Below, one piece after another: positions 1 to 8,713 of a stretch of DNA of 64,000 bases (position 1 is the first letter of the stretch; each line of letters begins with the position of its first letter). Source of the stretch: Rossellomorea aquimaris TF-12 (GTDB lineage Bacteria > Bacillota > Bacilli > Bacillales > Bacillaceae_B). The position numbers and the translations under genes were made by a program. The notes beneath the pieces were generated by a model. It did no database searches, was not told the origin of the DNA, and saw only the letters and a list, made by a program, of their open reading frames with translations. The stretch lies in NCBI RefSeq assembly GCF_001648555.1, contig NZ_LQXM01000029.1:62001-126000 (forward strand). Reading direction: 5' to 3'.

Positions 1-141
1 AGGCAAACAGGAAAGAACTTGCAAGTGCCGCTTTAAAATAGGTTCAACGTCTACCCTGTGAAAGTGTGCTTCCTTTAGCTACAATCAACCACTGCTATTC
101 CAACTTAAATGGCTACAATACTTATGCAAACCGCCATATGA

Positions 142-864
142 TTATAAGTTAGTAAATAAATAAGATAATATGATTCCAAGAGAGGAAATAAATCCTACAA
201 TTGGACCTCCTTCTTCAAATGCTTCGGGAAGCATAGTAGATGAGACCATTGATAATAATCCGCCTGCTCCAAATGCACCAATCGCGTATATAAAATCTTG
301 TGAGGCATTCTGCAAGAAGACATATCCACAAAGGGAACTAAGTGAGGATAGAATTACCACACTTCCCCATAAAAAAAGTATTTTCCTTGAGCTATATTCA
401 TCAAGTTTTAAACCAATGCTACTCGATAACGATTCAGGCAGGTTGCTTATAAAAATGGCCAAGATAAATACCCATTGAATAGATTGGTTGCCAATAAAGC
501 TTACGCCAATAATGATTGATTCTGGAATGGCATCCATAATGGTCCCTATGTAAATGGCTAAACCTGAATGACCGTGAGGATTTTTTTTAGATCTTTTTCG
601 TTCTTTACCACCTTTTTTTGATATGAAATATTCAAGGACGGTAAACACTAGAGCACCTATTAAAAACAATGCAGTAACTAATAGTAAATTTGCTTCCCCA
701 GTTGATTCTCCTAATAAATCAAAGGTTGCCGAACCAATAATCAATCCTGTTCCAAAAGCCATAAAAGCAACTACTTTTTTAGGAATAGTAAAGAATATGC
801 CCATTAAAGCTCCAATAAATAGAGACAAACTTGCTACTCCACCCCAAAATGCTGCTTGAATCAT
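142..864 (-). CDS. ZIP-family divalent metal transporter
   Basis: A 240-residue polytopic membrane protein with about seven to eight hydrophobic segments. It is probably a ZIP-family carrier moving zinc, iron or a related divalent metal across the membrane. Visible family marks are the helix motifs MDAIPES (about residue 110) and SNLPES (about 140), which correspond to the metal-binding HxxPE-type motifs of ZIP helices 4 and 5, and a Lys/Arg/His-rich loop (KKGGKERKRSKKNPHGHSG) before them, typical of the cytosolic variable loop. The usual first His is replaced by Asp, so metal preference is uncertain. The ATG start has a GGGGTGAG site just upstream. It is transcribed alone and away from the next gene. 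Confidence 0.8.
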   Translation of the reverse strand: MIQAAFWGGVASLSLFIGALMGIFFTIPKKVVAFMAFGTGLIIGSATFDLLGESTGEANLLLVTALFLIGALVFTVLEYFISKKGGKERKRSKKNPHGHSGLAIYIGTIMDAIPESIIIGVSFIGNQSIQWVFILAIFISNLPESLSSSIGLKLDEYSSRKILFLWGSVVILSSLSSLCGYVFLQNASQDFIYAIGAFGAGGLLSMVSSTMLPEAFEEGGPIVGFISSLGIILSYLFTNL

Positions 865-1016
865 TTATTCTCACCCCTATATATCTAGTATGGATACAAC
901 TTGTCGTTACATTCATTCTAAATGTGATTTCCTCAAGAGGTATTTTTGAATATTTGTTGAATAGATTATTGCTTCAGTGGAGATAGTAAGGGGGAAACTA
1001 TTTAGGAGGTATTTTT

Positions 1017-1538
1017 ATGAAAAAATACGTGTTCACAGCGTTAATAGGTGTATTGTTTTTAGGAATCGTTTCTGGTTGTGGAACCAACGATAACATGAAT
1101 GAACAAGGGTTGAATGAAAACAATAGAGATCTTCAGAATGTAAAATACAATAATAATCAAGGGAATCGTGATTATGTGAATTACGATGGAGAGATGGTAG
1201 AAGAAAATTATTCTATTTCTGATAAGGCCGCTAACAAGGTAGCTACTCTAAACCAAGTCGAAAGTGCATATGTCCTGACTACCAAAAGAAATGCTTATGT
1301 AGCTGCAGTTCTAGAAGACAGATATAATGGGGAAATCAACAACGAGTTAGAAAAGAAAATAGCCGATAGTGTTAGAAGTGTTGATCCAGGAATACAAAAT
1401 GTTTATGTATCTACAAACCCTGACTTTATTGATTCTATGAGAGATTATGCTAACAAAGCAGATCAAGGTAAACCAATTAAAGGTCTTGGAGAAGAAATGG
1501 CGGATATGTTGAAGCGGGTATTCCCAAATAGAAAATGA
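1017..1538 (+). CDS. YhcN/YlaJ-family spore lipoprotein
   Basis: A 173-residue secreted lipoprotein. The N-terminus is a type II signal peptide with lipobox VSGC, so Cys21 would be lipidated after cleavage. It is followed by an Asn-rich linker and then a YhcN/YlaJ domain (about residues 65-140, with the pattern NQVESAYVLTTKRNAYVAA). In Bacillus this family sits in the forespore or spore membrane and influences germination or outgrowth; that role is family knowledge. The start is supported by AGGAGGT at 1004-1010. It is a single gene followed by a terminator and ends in TGA, showing that TGA is a normal stop in this genome. Confidence 0.85.
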   Translation: MKKYVFTALIGVLFLGIVSGCGTNDNMNEQGLNENNRDLQNVKYNNNQGNRDYVNYDGEMVEENYSISDKAANKVATLNQVESAYVLTTKRNAYVAAVLEDRYNGEINNELEKKIADSVRSVDPGIQNVYVSTNPDFIDSMRDYANKADQGKPIKGLGEEMADMLKRVFPNRK

Positions 1539-1558
1539 TTTTTTCAGTAACACCTATT

Positions 1559-1592
1559 AAAAGTCGGTGGAAATCTTTCATCGGCTTTTTTG
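1559..1592 (+). terminator. Terminator after the YhcN-like gene
   Basis: Inverted repeat AAAGTCGGTG / CATCGGCTTT with a run of T after the right arm. Confidence 0.75.
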
Positions 1593-1846
1593 TATGTTTG
1601 TAATCAGATCTGTATTTAATTGGATCTTTTGGAGAAGATTTTAAAAACGTTTTTGTTTCTATTTAAATAGCGGTGTATGATAGATTTAGATTAGTATTCA
1701 TTATTTTCAAAATTAATGATTTATTTTAAAATGACTTCACACTCTATACATAAGCAGTGAAAAAAGATATATTTAGTGAATACAAACGTTGAGAAGTGAG
1801 AGAATTAAGCATAAAAAGCTTCACTTTAATAGGAGGAAATAGAATA

Positions 1847-2707
1847 ATGTCTTCATTAAAACCAGGAACGGTAGTGGATTTATTTGTTGATCATGAAGTA
1901 CCATATGGTTTCTTTTTAACAGATGAAACAGAGGATCGAGTTTTACTTCACCATTCTGAAATAACAGAAGAAATTTTTGAAGGAGATACTGTGAAAGTAT
2001 TTCTTTATCATGATAAAGAAGTTAGGCTTACTGCAACCATGCGAATTCCAAAAGTACAGGTTGGGACTTACGGTTGGGCTGAAGTAGTAGATAAAAGAGA
2101 AGATTTAGGAGTTTTTGTAAATATAGGATTACCGAAAGATATCCTGGTATCAGCGGATGACCTTCCAAAGTTTCTTGAACTTTGGCCCAATCCAGGCGAC
2201 CAGCTTTTCCTAACTTTAAATAGAGATAAACAAGACCGATTGTATGGACGTCTAGCAACTGAAAACATTATTGAACAAGTTTCAAGACGAGCACCTAGTG
2301 AAATGATAAAGGCCCAAGTTCAAGGTAGAGTTTATCGCCTATTAAGAGTAGGAACCTTCTTCTTATCCGAACAAGGATACAGATGCTTCGTTCATGAAAA
2401 TGAACGAAAAGAAGAACCGCGTTTAGGAGAATTAGTTACGGGAAGAGTAATTGATGTAAAGGATGATGGGAACCTGAATGTATCGTTCCTTCCATTAAAA
2501 CAAGACAAAATGGGAGAAGATGCGGAGGTAATCTTAGATTATTTAAATCAACGGAATGGGGCTATTCCTTATTGGGATAAAAGTCTACCAGATGAAATAA
2601 AAGACCGTTTTAACATGAGTAAGGCTTCTTTCAAGAGGGCTCTTGGTAAACTTATGAAAGAAAATCTTGTTTATCAAGAAGAGGGTTGGACCTATTTAAA
2701 AAAATAA
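1847..2707 (+). CDS. cvfB: CvfB-type S1 RNA-binding protein
   Basis: A 286-residue cytoplasmic protein of the CvfB/YitL family: three S1-like OB folds (about residues 1-70, 70-140 and 150-220) and a C-terminal winged helix (about 220-286, ending QEEGWTYLKK). CvfB of Staphylococcus binds RNA and affects virulence gene expression; in Bacillus its function is little known. The reading frame is open from 1796, but AGGAGG at 1831-1836 lies ten bases before the ATG at 1847, and family members begin near SSLKPGTVVDL, so 1847 is chosen. The preceding gap (1593-1846) is AT-rich and presumably holds the promoter; I see no other element there. Confidence 0.85.
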   Translation: MSSLKPGTVVDLFVDHEVPYGFFLTDETEDRVLLHHSEITEEIFEGDTVKVFLYHDKEVRLTATMRIPKVQVGTYGWAEVVDKREDLGVFVNIGLPKDILVSADDLPKFLELWPNPGDQLFLTLNRDKQDRLYGRLATENIIEQVSRRAPSEMIKAQVQGRVYRLLRVGTFFLSEQGYRCFVHENERKEEPRLGELVTGRVIDVKDDGNLNVSFLPLKQDKMGEDAEVILDYLNQRNGAIPYWDKSLPDEIKDRFNMSKASFKRALGKLMKENLVYQEEGWTYLKK

Positions 2708-2751
2708 AGAAGGGGAGTGCTGACCATTATAGGTTTGCACTCCTTCTTTTT
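2706..2751. terminator. Bidirectional terminator between cvfB and the MFS gene
   Basis: Stem AAAGAAGGGGAGTGC / GCACTCCTTCTTT with A and T runs outside; serves the convergent genes on both sides. Confidence 0.8.
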
Positions 2752-2758
2752 AATTCTG

Positions 2759-3982
2759 TTATAACATGCTACCTTTACTGTCAGGTAGGATGACTTGTTT
2801 CTTCAAGGCTCTTATAGGAAGTAATGTCCCAATTAGCGCGATCAAACTACATCCGATCAATACATTCGAATACCCTGTTAGAGCTATTGTTGATAATAAT
2901 CCAAAAACAATAAGATCCAAGCCTGAATCCACAATTGAAAGTAAGGAGATGGTCGTTGCCCTTACTTTAGAGGGGATCAGGTCATTACTTAGTTGTGAGT
3001 ATATGGGATAGCGGAGAGCTCTTACCAGACGTAAGACAAAAAATGCACCAATAATCATCCACAGGGATGAAGCGAATATAGCTGAAACTATTAATCCGAT
3101 AACGGCTAACATTCCTGAGAAGTTCATGAGTAGAACTCTTGAGAAATGAGCAGTCAACCAGCCAATCGAATGAGAAGCAATAAAACCTACACAAGCTGAA
3201 ATTGCATATAGAATTCCTATTAAATACACTGGTAAACCGGCACCTTTTAATAAGGGTTGATCAAAATATCCATACACAGCACCAGCGGGAATAAATACTA
3301 ACGTCACATTTAAAAACATAAGTAATAATTGAGGTGCTTGTTGAATAACACGAATACCACTTTTTAATTGCAAAAATGGATTTTTTTTAGTGAAAGAATC
3401 ATTACCAGGTTGTTTTATTTTTAGAATTAAGAAAAATTCAATTATATGAAAAAATAATCCTAATATTATCAGAAGATTAAATTGTTGATTTGTCAAATCT
3501 TTAGCGAGTAATGATCCAAGAACAACAGCGATGAGCATGCTCACAAATGTAGCAGATTGAATTTTACCCATTGCCGAGTCCATGCGGTTTTCTTCTCCTG
3601 ATTCTTTTAAAGAATCATAGATTAATGCTTCGTCTGCACCTGAAAAAAACGTAACAGAAAAGCCGTTAATAAAGCTATATAAGAAGAACATCCAAGGCTC
3701 ATAAGTGAAAAGAAGCATTACCATACTTATGGTTTTTAAAACGGAGCCTACAAGAAAAGAAATTTTGGCACTGAAGCGATCGGCGAAAATTCCAGTAGGA
3801 ACCTCACCTATTAAGACGGCACCGCTCCAAAACATTAAGACTATCAATATCTCAGATGAGTTTAATCCTCTCTCCATATAAAATAACGTTAATACAGGCT
3901 GTAAAAAGCTTATTGTACCAAAAAAAGATACCCAAAATAATATTCGTACATTATGACTTGCCAGTGATAGTTGATTGTTCAT
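2759..3982 (-). CDS. MFS transporter (efflux type)
   Basis: A 407-residue major facilitator protein with about twelve hydrophobic helices. The loop between helices 2 and 3 reads GEVPTGIFADRFSAK, the MFS motif A region, and an acidic patch SGADEALIYDSL follows helix 4. This DEALIYDSL pattern is common in Bacillus exporters annotated as drug or unknown-solute pumps; the substrate cannot be told. The ATG has GGAAGTAGGAG upstream. The leader upstream holds a short ORF with a very strong ribosome binding site (4055-4108), which could mean translational attenuation, as known for some drug-efflux genes. Confidence 0.8.
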   Translation of the reverse strand: MNNQLSLASHNVRILFWVSFFGTISFLQPVLTLFYMERGLNSSEILIVLMFWSGAVLIGEVPTGIFADRFSAKISFLVGSVLKTISMVMLLFTYEPWMFFLYSFINGFSVTFFSGADEALIYDSLKESGEENRMDSAMGKIQSATFVSMLIAVVLGSLLAKDLTNQQFNLLIILGLFFHIIEFFLILKIKQPGNDSFTKKNPFLQLKSGIRVIQQAPQLLLMFLNVTLVFIPAGAVYGYFDQPLLKGAGLPVYLIGILYAISACVGFIASHSIGWLTAHFSRVLLMNFSGMLAVIGLIVSAIFASSLWMIIGAFFVLRLVRALRYPIYSQLSNDLIPSKVRATTISLLSIVDSGLDLIVFGLLSTIALTGYSNVLIGCSLIALIGTLLPIRALKKQVILPDSKGSML

Positions 3983-4054
3983 TATTTCTCCTACTTCCTT
4001 TATTTAATGAATATAAGAAGAAGGAGCCGCGTTTCATGTTAATATATAAGTAAC

Positions 4055-4108
4055 TTAAACGTTCACTCCTCCTTGAGATGGTAAGAAAGCGATAGAGATT
4101 TTTTGCAT
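4055..4108 (-). CDS. Possible 17-residue leader peptide of the MFS gene
   Basis: Reads MQKISIAFLPSQGGVNV and stops about 70 bases before the MFS start. GAGGAGG at 4116-4122 sits seven bases before the ATG, a stronger site than that of the MFS gene itself. The 3' end of the ORF (GGAGGAGTG) also resembles a ribosome binding site. The rest of the gap 3983-4420 shows no other gene I can support. Leader-peptide control is inferred from position only. Confidence 0.4.
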   Translation of the reverse strand: MQKISIAFLPSQGGVNV

Positions 4109-4420
4109 AATATTTCCTCCTCAAATTAAGATACTCTTAGTTTACCAAAAGACATGTTCATAAGTAAGAGCTTTATATTCTCATTTTTTCTAAGCTGAAT
4201 CTAAAAGCATAGAGGATTTTGGTAAATAAGTGACAAGTATAAGAAAATACTTTACATAATACTCTCAGGAGAATCTCTGTCGGTCCCATGAAAAGGGGAG
4301 ACCTGGAATGGAATTCTTTGATTCTCAACATTTTTTATTAGCAACAATCATTATGAAAAGAGCTTTATAAAAGAACAGGTGGATTAACCAGTTTCTAATG
4401 AATGAAGGGGGATAAAAGGA

Positions 4421-4951
4421 ATGTTCTTTCAGCTGAACAATCAACGATTTACCGTAAAGAAAGCTACTTTAGAAAACTTAGATAGTATTGAAAATTTACT
4501 GATTGAGGCTTCAAAATGGATTGAGTCAAAAGGGCTGTCCCAATGGAAATATTATTTGACGAATATGGAAGGGAATAGAAATGAAATTGTAGATTCCATA
4601 GAAAGGGGAGATACCTTTGTGCTTGCTTTTCAAGGTGAAGTGATAGGGACGTTAACATTAAGCGATTCTCCTACAGATTGGGATGTTGACATATGGGGAG
4701 ACGAGGTGTGGGAAGAAGAGAGCGTTTACTTACACCGTGTTGTAATTAGTAGGAGGTTCAAGGGAAAGGGAGTTGGTCAAGCGTTTCTTCATTGGGCGGA
4801 ATCCTTTTGTAAACGTAAGGGTGTAAAGAAAATTCGTTTCGATTGTTTATATAACAATAAAAATCTAAACAGCTATTATCAAAAAAGATACCCTCTAAAG
4901 GATATCGTCAATAAGTTTGGCCAACATAGTATATATGAAAAAATATTATAA
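4421..4951 (+). CDS. GNAT-family N-acetyltransferase
   Basis: A 176-residue cytoplasmic acetyltransferase. The acetyl-CoA loop is seen as RRFKGKGVGQAFLHWAE (the RxxGxG/A signature, about residues 110-127), preceded by the beta-4 strand YLHRVVIS and followed by IRFDCLYNNKNLNSYYQK, where the conserved Asn and Tyr end the fold. The family transfers acetyl from acetyl-CoA to amines; the acceptor is unknown. The ATG is preceded by GAAGGGGG. It stands alone between two terminator regions. Confidence 0.85.
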   Translation: MFFQLNNQRFTVKKATLENLDSIENLLIEASKWIESKGLSQWKYYLTNMEGNRNEIVDSIERGDTFVLAFQGEVIGTLTLSDSPTDWDVDIWGDEVWEEESVYLHRVVISRRFKGKGVGQAFLHWAESFCKRKGVKKIRFDCLYNNKNLNSYYQKRYPLKDIVNKFGQHSIYEKIL

Positions 4952-5020
4952 GAAGAGGAACCGAGAAAGTCAGGCGATTGATGGCTATCTTGGTGGAGGA
5001 CTTTCTCGGCTCTTCTTCTT
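4950..5020 (+). terminator. Long-stem terminator after the GNAT gene
   Basis: Arms AAGAAGAG..CCGAGAAAGTC and GACTTTCTCGG.TCTTCTTCTT form a stem of about 18 pairs with a small internal loop. Confidence 0.75.
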
Positions 5021-5094
5021 AAATTGTACAAATTTTATAAATCTATTCACTATATGATTTTAAATAGCCCAATAGATGAAAAAACTAGTTTTGT

Positions 5095-5592
5095 TCAGAC
5101 AGATGTAGATTTTTCTCCAGTAATGCTTTTTTTACAAGGCATTTTTTTCATTTCCTTTATCTTTGTTACTCTTAAGCGATTGTATCTTTGAATCAGCACT
5201 AGGGGAACGTTAAATGCAAATGCATATAGAAACATACTCCAAGCAATAACTCCTTCATTCACCCATAAAAATAATGGTGCAGGAACTATTTGAAGCCAAT
5301 GAGAAATTTCCGCGCGATTCGTTTCCAAAAGGAATTTTTCTCGTCCAACCTCGGTATTTAGTCCAATCTTTTCTTTAGATATTCCATTTTGAAACCAACC
5401 ACCAGCATCTGGTATATACTTCTTCCATTTCTTAACTTTTAAAATTTGATATAGCTTTACTGATTCAATGCTATGGATAGGGTGAAGGACCACAGACAAC
5501 TTTTGAATTTGTTGGGATGTTAATCGGGAAGTGATGATTGAAAACGAAAGATGAATACATACCCATCCTATGATATTCAGTAGGATAATCAC
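5095..5592 (-). CDS. crtO: CrtO-type glycosyl-4,4'-diaponeurosporenoate acyltransferase
   Basis: A 165-residue membrane protein, the same length as staphylococcal CrtO, which adds a fatty acyl chain to the glucosylated C30 carotenoid acid as the last step of staphyloxanthin synthesis. Hydrophobic helices lie at about residues 1-18 and 108-135. The family-like central segment is KVKKWKKYIPDAGGWFQNG, matching the KVKxWKxxxPDA pattern I recall for CrtO. It follows crtQ with a four-base overlap, so the two are translationally coupled. A run of charged residues and KKMPCKKS forms the tail. Confidence 0.75.
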   Translation of the reverse strand: MIILLNIIGWVCIHLSFSIITSRLTSQQIQKLSVVLHPIHSIESVKLYQILKVKKWKKYIPDAGGWFQNGISKEKIGLNTEVGREKFLLETNRAEISHWLQIVPAPLFLWVNEGVIAWSMFLYAFAFNVPLVLIQRYNRLRVTKIKEMKKMPCKKSITGEKSTSV

Positions 5593-6704
5593 TTCATTTT
5601 TTCATCCTTCCCCTTTTCCACCAATACATATCGATCCTTCCACATTACCTTTTTTGTAATAAAACGTTGAATAAACGAATATGTGAATGTGAAAATAAAA
5701 AACAGTAAATGAAGGGGAAACAACAATGTATCGAAAAAGCTGAAGTTTCCAATCCTTCTCAACACAAAATATAAGTAAGATGATAGAAGTAAATATTGAA
5801 ATAAAAACACATACGTATCTGTCCAGAGTAGAGTAGGAAAGTGTATGACAAAAGAGGTCATCAAACTAATCCATATTGACGTGAGTAAGAAGAGCATTAC
5901 ATTTGTCGTTTTTGCACCAGAAGCAATACTTTTTGACCAACCATGAATTAAATCCTTAAACCCCATTGAGTACATCCTCATTAAGATGGCACCTTTTCCA
6001 CTAGCTGCTTCCACAGGTTCACCGAGTTTCTTGGCTCTCTTCATTAATGCGAAATGCTCTACCATATGTTCCTTTATTGCATAATGTCCTCCGACACGAT
6101 AATAAGCACTTCTTGAACAAAGCATGCATTGACCAAAACCGCCTGAGGGTGTAAAAAATAAGGAAAGAAAGTGAGTAATTCCTGTTGAAGCAAAAATAAT
6201 TAAGTGGAAAAACATAGAAAATGTTTCGTAGCCATCTTTCATTTTATGATAAGGGTGAATACTTAAAAACCCTTGGTTTAGCTGGTTCTTAAATGTTTCA
6301 CAAATTCGTAGTAAACCCGTTGTTTCAAACCACGTGTCTGCATCTACAAATAATAACATTTCTCCTTCAGAAGCCTTCACTCCATTCCAGCAAGCCCATG
6401 ACTTCCCGTTCCACCCTATAGGCAGTGGAGGGTTATCAACAACTCTCGCTCCATTTAATAGAGCGATTTCTTTTGTGTGGTCTGTACTGGAATCATCCAC
6501 AACAATTACTTCTAACGGTTGAATTAGTTGGTTCTTGATACTTGTTAATAATTTTTCTATATTTTCTTGTTCATTTCTAGCCGGGATAATAATTGAACAT
6601 TTCTTAACAAGATAGCTATTCTGTACATGAATCGTTTTTCTGACGGAAGATATTCTTGTAAATAGAAGAACTGTAAAAACAAAAGCACTTAGCCATATGA
6701 ACAT
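5589..6704 (-). CDS. crtQ: CrtQ-type 4,4'-diaponeurosporenoate glycosyltransferase
   Basis: A 371-residue family 2 glycosyltransferase with an N-terminal membrane anchor and C-terminal membrane helices (about residues 270-345). The GT-A fold is marked by SIIIPARNEQENI, VVDDSST and the metal-binding LFVDADTW (about residue 118). In the staphyloxanthin pathway this enzyme attaches glucose to the carotenoid carboxylate. Length and architecture fit CrtQ (about 375 residues), and adjacency to crtO and crtP supports the assignment. A generic hopanoid or lipid glycosyltransferase is the alternative. Confidence 0.75.
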   Translation of the reverse strand: MFIWLSAFVFTVLLFTRISSVRKTIHVQNSYLVKKCSIIIPARNEQENIEKLLTSIKNQLIQPLEVIVVDDSSTDHTKEIALLNGARVVDNPPLPIGWNGKSWACWNGVKASEGEMLLFVDADTWFETTGLLRICETFKNQLNQGFLSIHPYHKMKDGYETFSMFFHLIIFASTGITHFLSLFFTPSGGFGQCMLCSRSAYYRVGGHYAIKEHMVEHFALMKRAKKLGEPVEAASGKGAILMRMYSMGFKDLIHGWSKSIASGAKTTNVMLFLLTSIWISLMTSFVIHFPTLLWTDTYVFLFQYLLLSSYLYFVLRRIGNFSFFDTLLFPLHLLFFIFTFTYSFIQRFITKKVMWKDRYVLVEKGKDEKMK

Positions 6705-6942
6705 CTTTTCACCTGCTTCAATAATAGTATATGTAACGACATTTTAACCATTATTGTTGAGGAGAATACGTGTTGACTATTAATTAGCTAAGGATTCTTG
6801 GCAACTATACGTTCCTGGTTTTTATATTAAACATGAAAACCAGGGTTTGAAAAAGAATAGATTGGGCAGACTGAAATGCTGAAAAGATATTAATCAATCA
6901 ATTCCAATATTAATAAATTCTCTTAAATAGGAGGCGAGGAAA

Positions 6943-8448
6943 TTGAAAAAGAAAGTGTTGATTGTTGGTGGAGGATTAGGTGGAATGTCTACTGCAATCC
7001 GCCTTGCATCTGAAGGCTTTCAGGTAACCATTTTGGAAAAAGGTGATAGACTCGGTGGGAAATTAAATAAACGTGGAGGTAAAGGCTTTTCATTTGATAC
7101 AGGACCTTCCATTCTTACGATGCCTTGGGTATTAGAGAAAGTGTTTGCCCATGCAAATCGGGATATAAATGATTACCTTGATATCGTTCGTGTGGAACCA
7201 GGATGGAGAACGTTTTTCGAGGATGGCAAAACATTAGATGTATCATCAGATTTACCTACTATGTTAAATGAAATGAAGAAGACCTCTCATGAAGATGCAA
7301 ATAATCTATTTAATTATTTAAGCTATTGTGGGAAAATGTATGAACTGACAATGAAAAGCTTCTATAAAAAGAGTATTAATGGATTACAAGACTTACGATC
7401 TATGCATCCTGTGAAGGAATTACTTCAAATGGATCCTATGAAGTCAATGGATGCCGCTACTCGCCGATTTATTAAGGATAAACATCTACAACAATTATTT
7501 AATTTTCTTGTGATGTATATTGGATCTTCACCATACCATGCTCCTGCTATCATGTCACAGCTTACTCATGTTCAATTAGGCTTAGGCGTTCATTATGTTA
7601 AAGGTGGCATGTACAAAATAGCCGAAGCGATGGCAAAGGTGTTAGAAGAATTAGATGTTGAGGTGCGTTTGAATTGTGAGGTTGAAGACATCATAACGTC
7701 CAACAGTAGGGCAGAAGGAGTTCGGACAAAGATAGGGGAAGAGATTAAAGGTGATTTGGTTGTTTCAAATTTAGAAGCCATTCCTTGTTATAAATCTCTA
7801 TTAAAGGAACATCATGAATCTTTTAAAGAAGTCCATGAGCTAAATAAATATGCACCCACAGTTTCAGGATTAGTTTTATTACTAGGGGTTGACCGCACTT
7901 ATGATCAGTTAGCACATCACAATTTCTTCTTTAGCAAGGACCCGCGTAAAGAATTCAAACAAATTTTTGATGAAAAGAAATTAGCGGATGATCCAACAGT
8001 GTATATAGGGGTTTCTTCTAAAACCGATGAAACTCAAGCACCTGAAGGTAAGGAGAATCTATTTGTGTTAACCCATGTCCCACCTTTAAAAGAAGGAGAA
8101 GACTGGAGTATATACAAGGACAACTATCGAGAGAAGATAATAACAAAGCTAGAAAGAATGGGTGTATCAGATTTAAAGAAACATATTGAATATGAGTATA
8201 CCTTTACACCAAATGATTTGGAAAATCTATACGGTGCGAACGGGGGATCCATTTATGGAACGGTTACAGACCGTAAGCTAAATGGAGGATTCAAAATACC
8301 AAATAAAAGTAGGATTCTTTCAAATATGTACTTTGTAGGGGGTTCTACCCATCCTGGTGGTGGTGTACCAATGGTTACATTATCAGGACAGCTAACAGCA
8401 GAATTAATAATGGAAGAACAAGTAAAAGTAAATCGTTTTATTGGATGA
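6943..8448 (+). CDS. crtP: CrtP-type diapolycopene/diaponeurosporene oxygenase
   Basis: A 501-residue FAD-dependent carotenoid oxidoreductase of the phytoene-desaturase family. The dinucleotide-binding motif VLIVGGGLGGMSTAIRLA starts at residue 4, FDTGPSILTMP follows near 50, and the C-terminal FAD motif YFVGGSTHPGGGVPMVTLSG ends the protein. Segments such as LAHHNFFFSKDPRKEF, DDPTVYIGVSSKTD and THVPPL resemble staphylococcal CrtP more than the desaturase CrtN; CrtP oxidises the terminal methyl group of C30 carotenoids. It diverges from crtQ-crtO across 238 bases that should hold both promoters. The start is TTG with AGGAGGCGAGG upstream. It ends in TGA. Confidence 0.8.
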   Translation: MKKKVLIVGGGLGGMSTAIRLASEGFQVTILEKGDRLGGKLNKRGGKGFSFDTGPSILTMPWVLEKVFAHANRDINDYLDIVRVEPGWRTFFEDGKTLDVSSDLPTMLNEMKKTSHEDANNLFNYLSYCGKMYELTMKSFYKKSINGLQDLRSMHPVKELLQMDPMKSMDAATRRFIKDKHLQQLFNFLVMYIGSSPYHAPAIMSQLTHVQLGLGVHYVKGGMYKIAEAMAKVLEELDVEVRLNCEVEDIITSNSRAEGVRTKIGEEIKGDLVVSNLEAIPCYKSLLKEHHESFKEVHELNKYAPTVSGLVLLLGVDRTYDQLAHHNFFFSKDPRKEFKQIFDEKKLADDPTVYIGVSSKTDETQAPEGKENLFVLTHVPPLKEGEDWSIYKDNYREKIITKLERMGVSDLKKHIEYEYTFTPNDLENLYGANGGSIYGTVTDRKLNGGFKIPNKSRILSNMYFVGGSTHPGGGVPMVTLSGQLTAELIMEEQVKVNRFIG

Positions 8449-8450
8449 GA

Positions 8451-8486
8451 AAAAAGTGATCGCTTTCAGACAAGCGATCACTTTTT
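8451..8486. terminator. Bidirectional terminator after crtP
   Basis: Perfect arms AAAAAGTGATCGCTT / AAGCGATCACTTTTT around a six-base loop. Confidence 0.85.
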
Positions 8487-8495
8487 AAATTATTT

Positions 8496-8654
8496 TTATT
8501 CCTTTTTATTATCTGGTAAAGAATTTACGACATCTGAATTCGTAAGTTTCTCTGTTTCTTCATCAGGCACAGGATCAAAAAAGTTGACGGCTTTGCCTGG
8601 ACCTTCATATCCCATAACTTGTTCTCTATCAGTAGAATTTGTTTTTTTCTTCAT
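8496..8654 (-). CDS. Small acidic hypothetical protein, 52 residues
   Basis: Starts MKKKTNSTDREQVMGYEGPG and ends in LPDNKKE. It is acidic, soluble, and has no membrane segment or recognisable domain. The purine-rich GGATAAGGATGG just upstream is a weak ribosome binding site. The ORF fills the gap between the crtP terminator and msrA on the msrA strand and may be expressed by read-through from msrA. I do not recognise the family; small proteins of this kind are common in Bacillus spore or stress regulons. Confidence 0.5.
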   Translation of the reverse strand: MKKKTNSTDREQVMGYEGPGKAVNFFDPVPDEETEKLTNSDVVNSLPDNKKE

Positions 8655-8713
8655 AAGAACACCATCCTTATCCAGTAGTGTGTCAGAAGGAGGTGATATT
8701 CATTCAACTATTT

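Noticed and set aside
1-41. Possible 3' end of an upstream gene (ANRKELASAALK then TAG)
   Set aside because: Too short to assign; the window edge cuts it.
4261-4310. Glycine-riboswitch-like words (ACTCTCAGGAGA, GGTCCC..GGGGAGACC) before the GNAT gene
   Set aside because: The conserved aptamer core is not complete and the downstream gene is not a glycine gene.
4308-4370. A 20-codon ORF (MEFFDSQHFLLATIIMKRAL) before the GNAT gene
   Set aside because: GGGGAG is present upstream, but there is no family match or supporting context.
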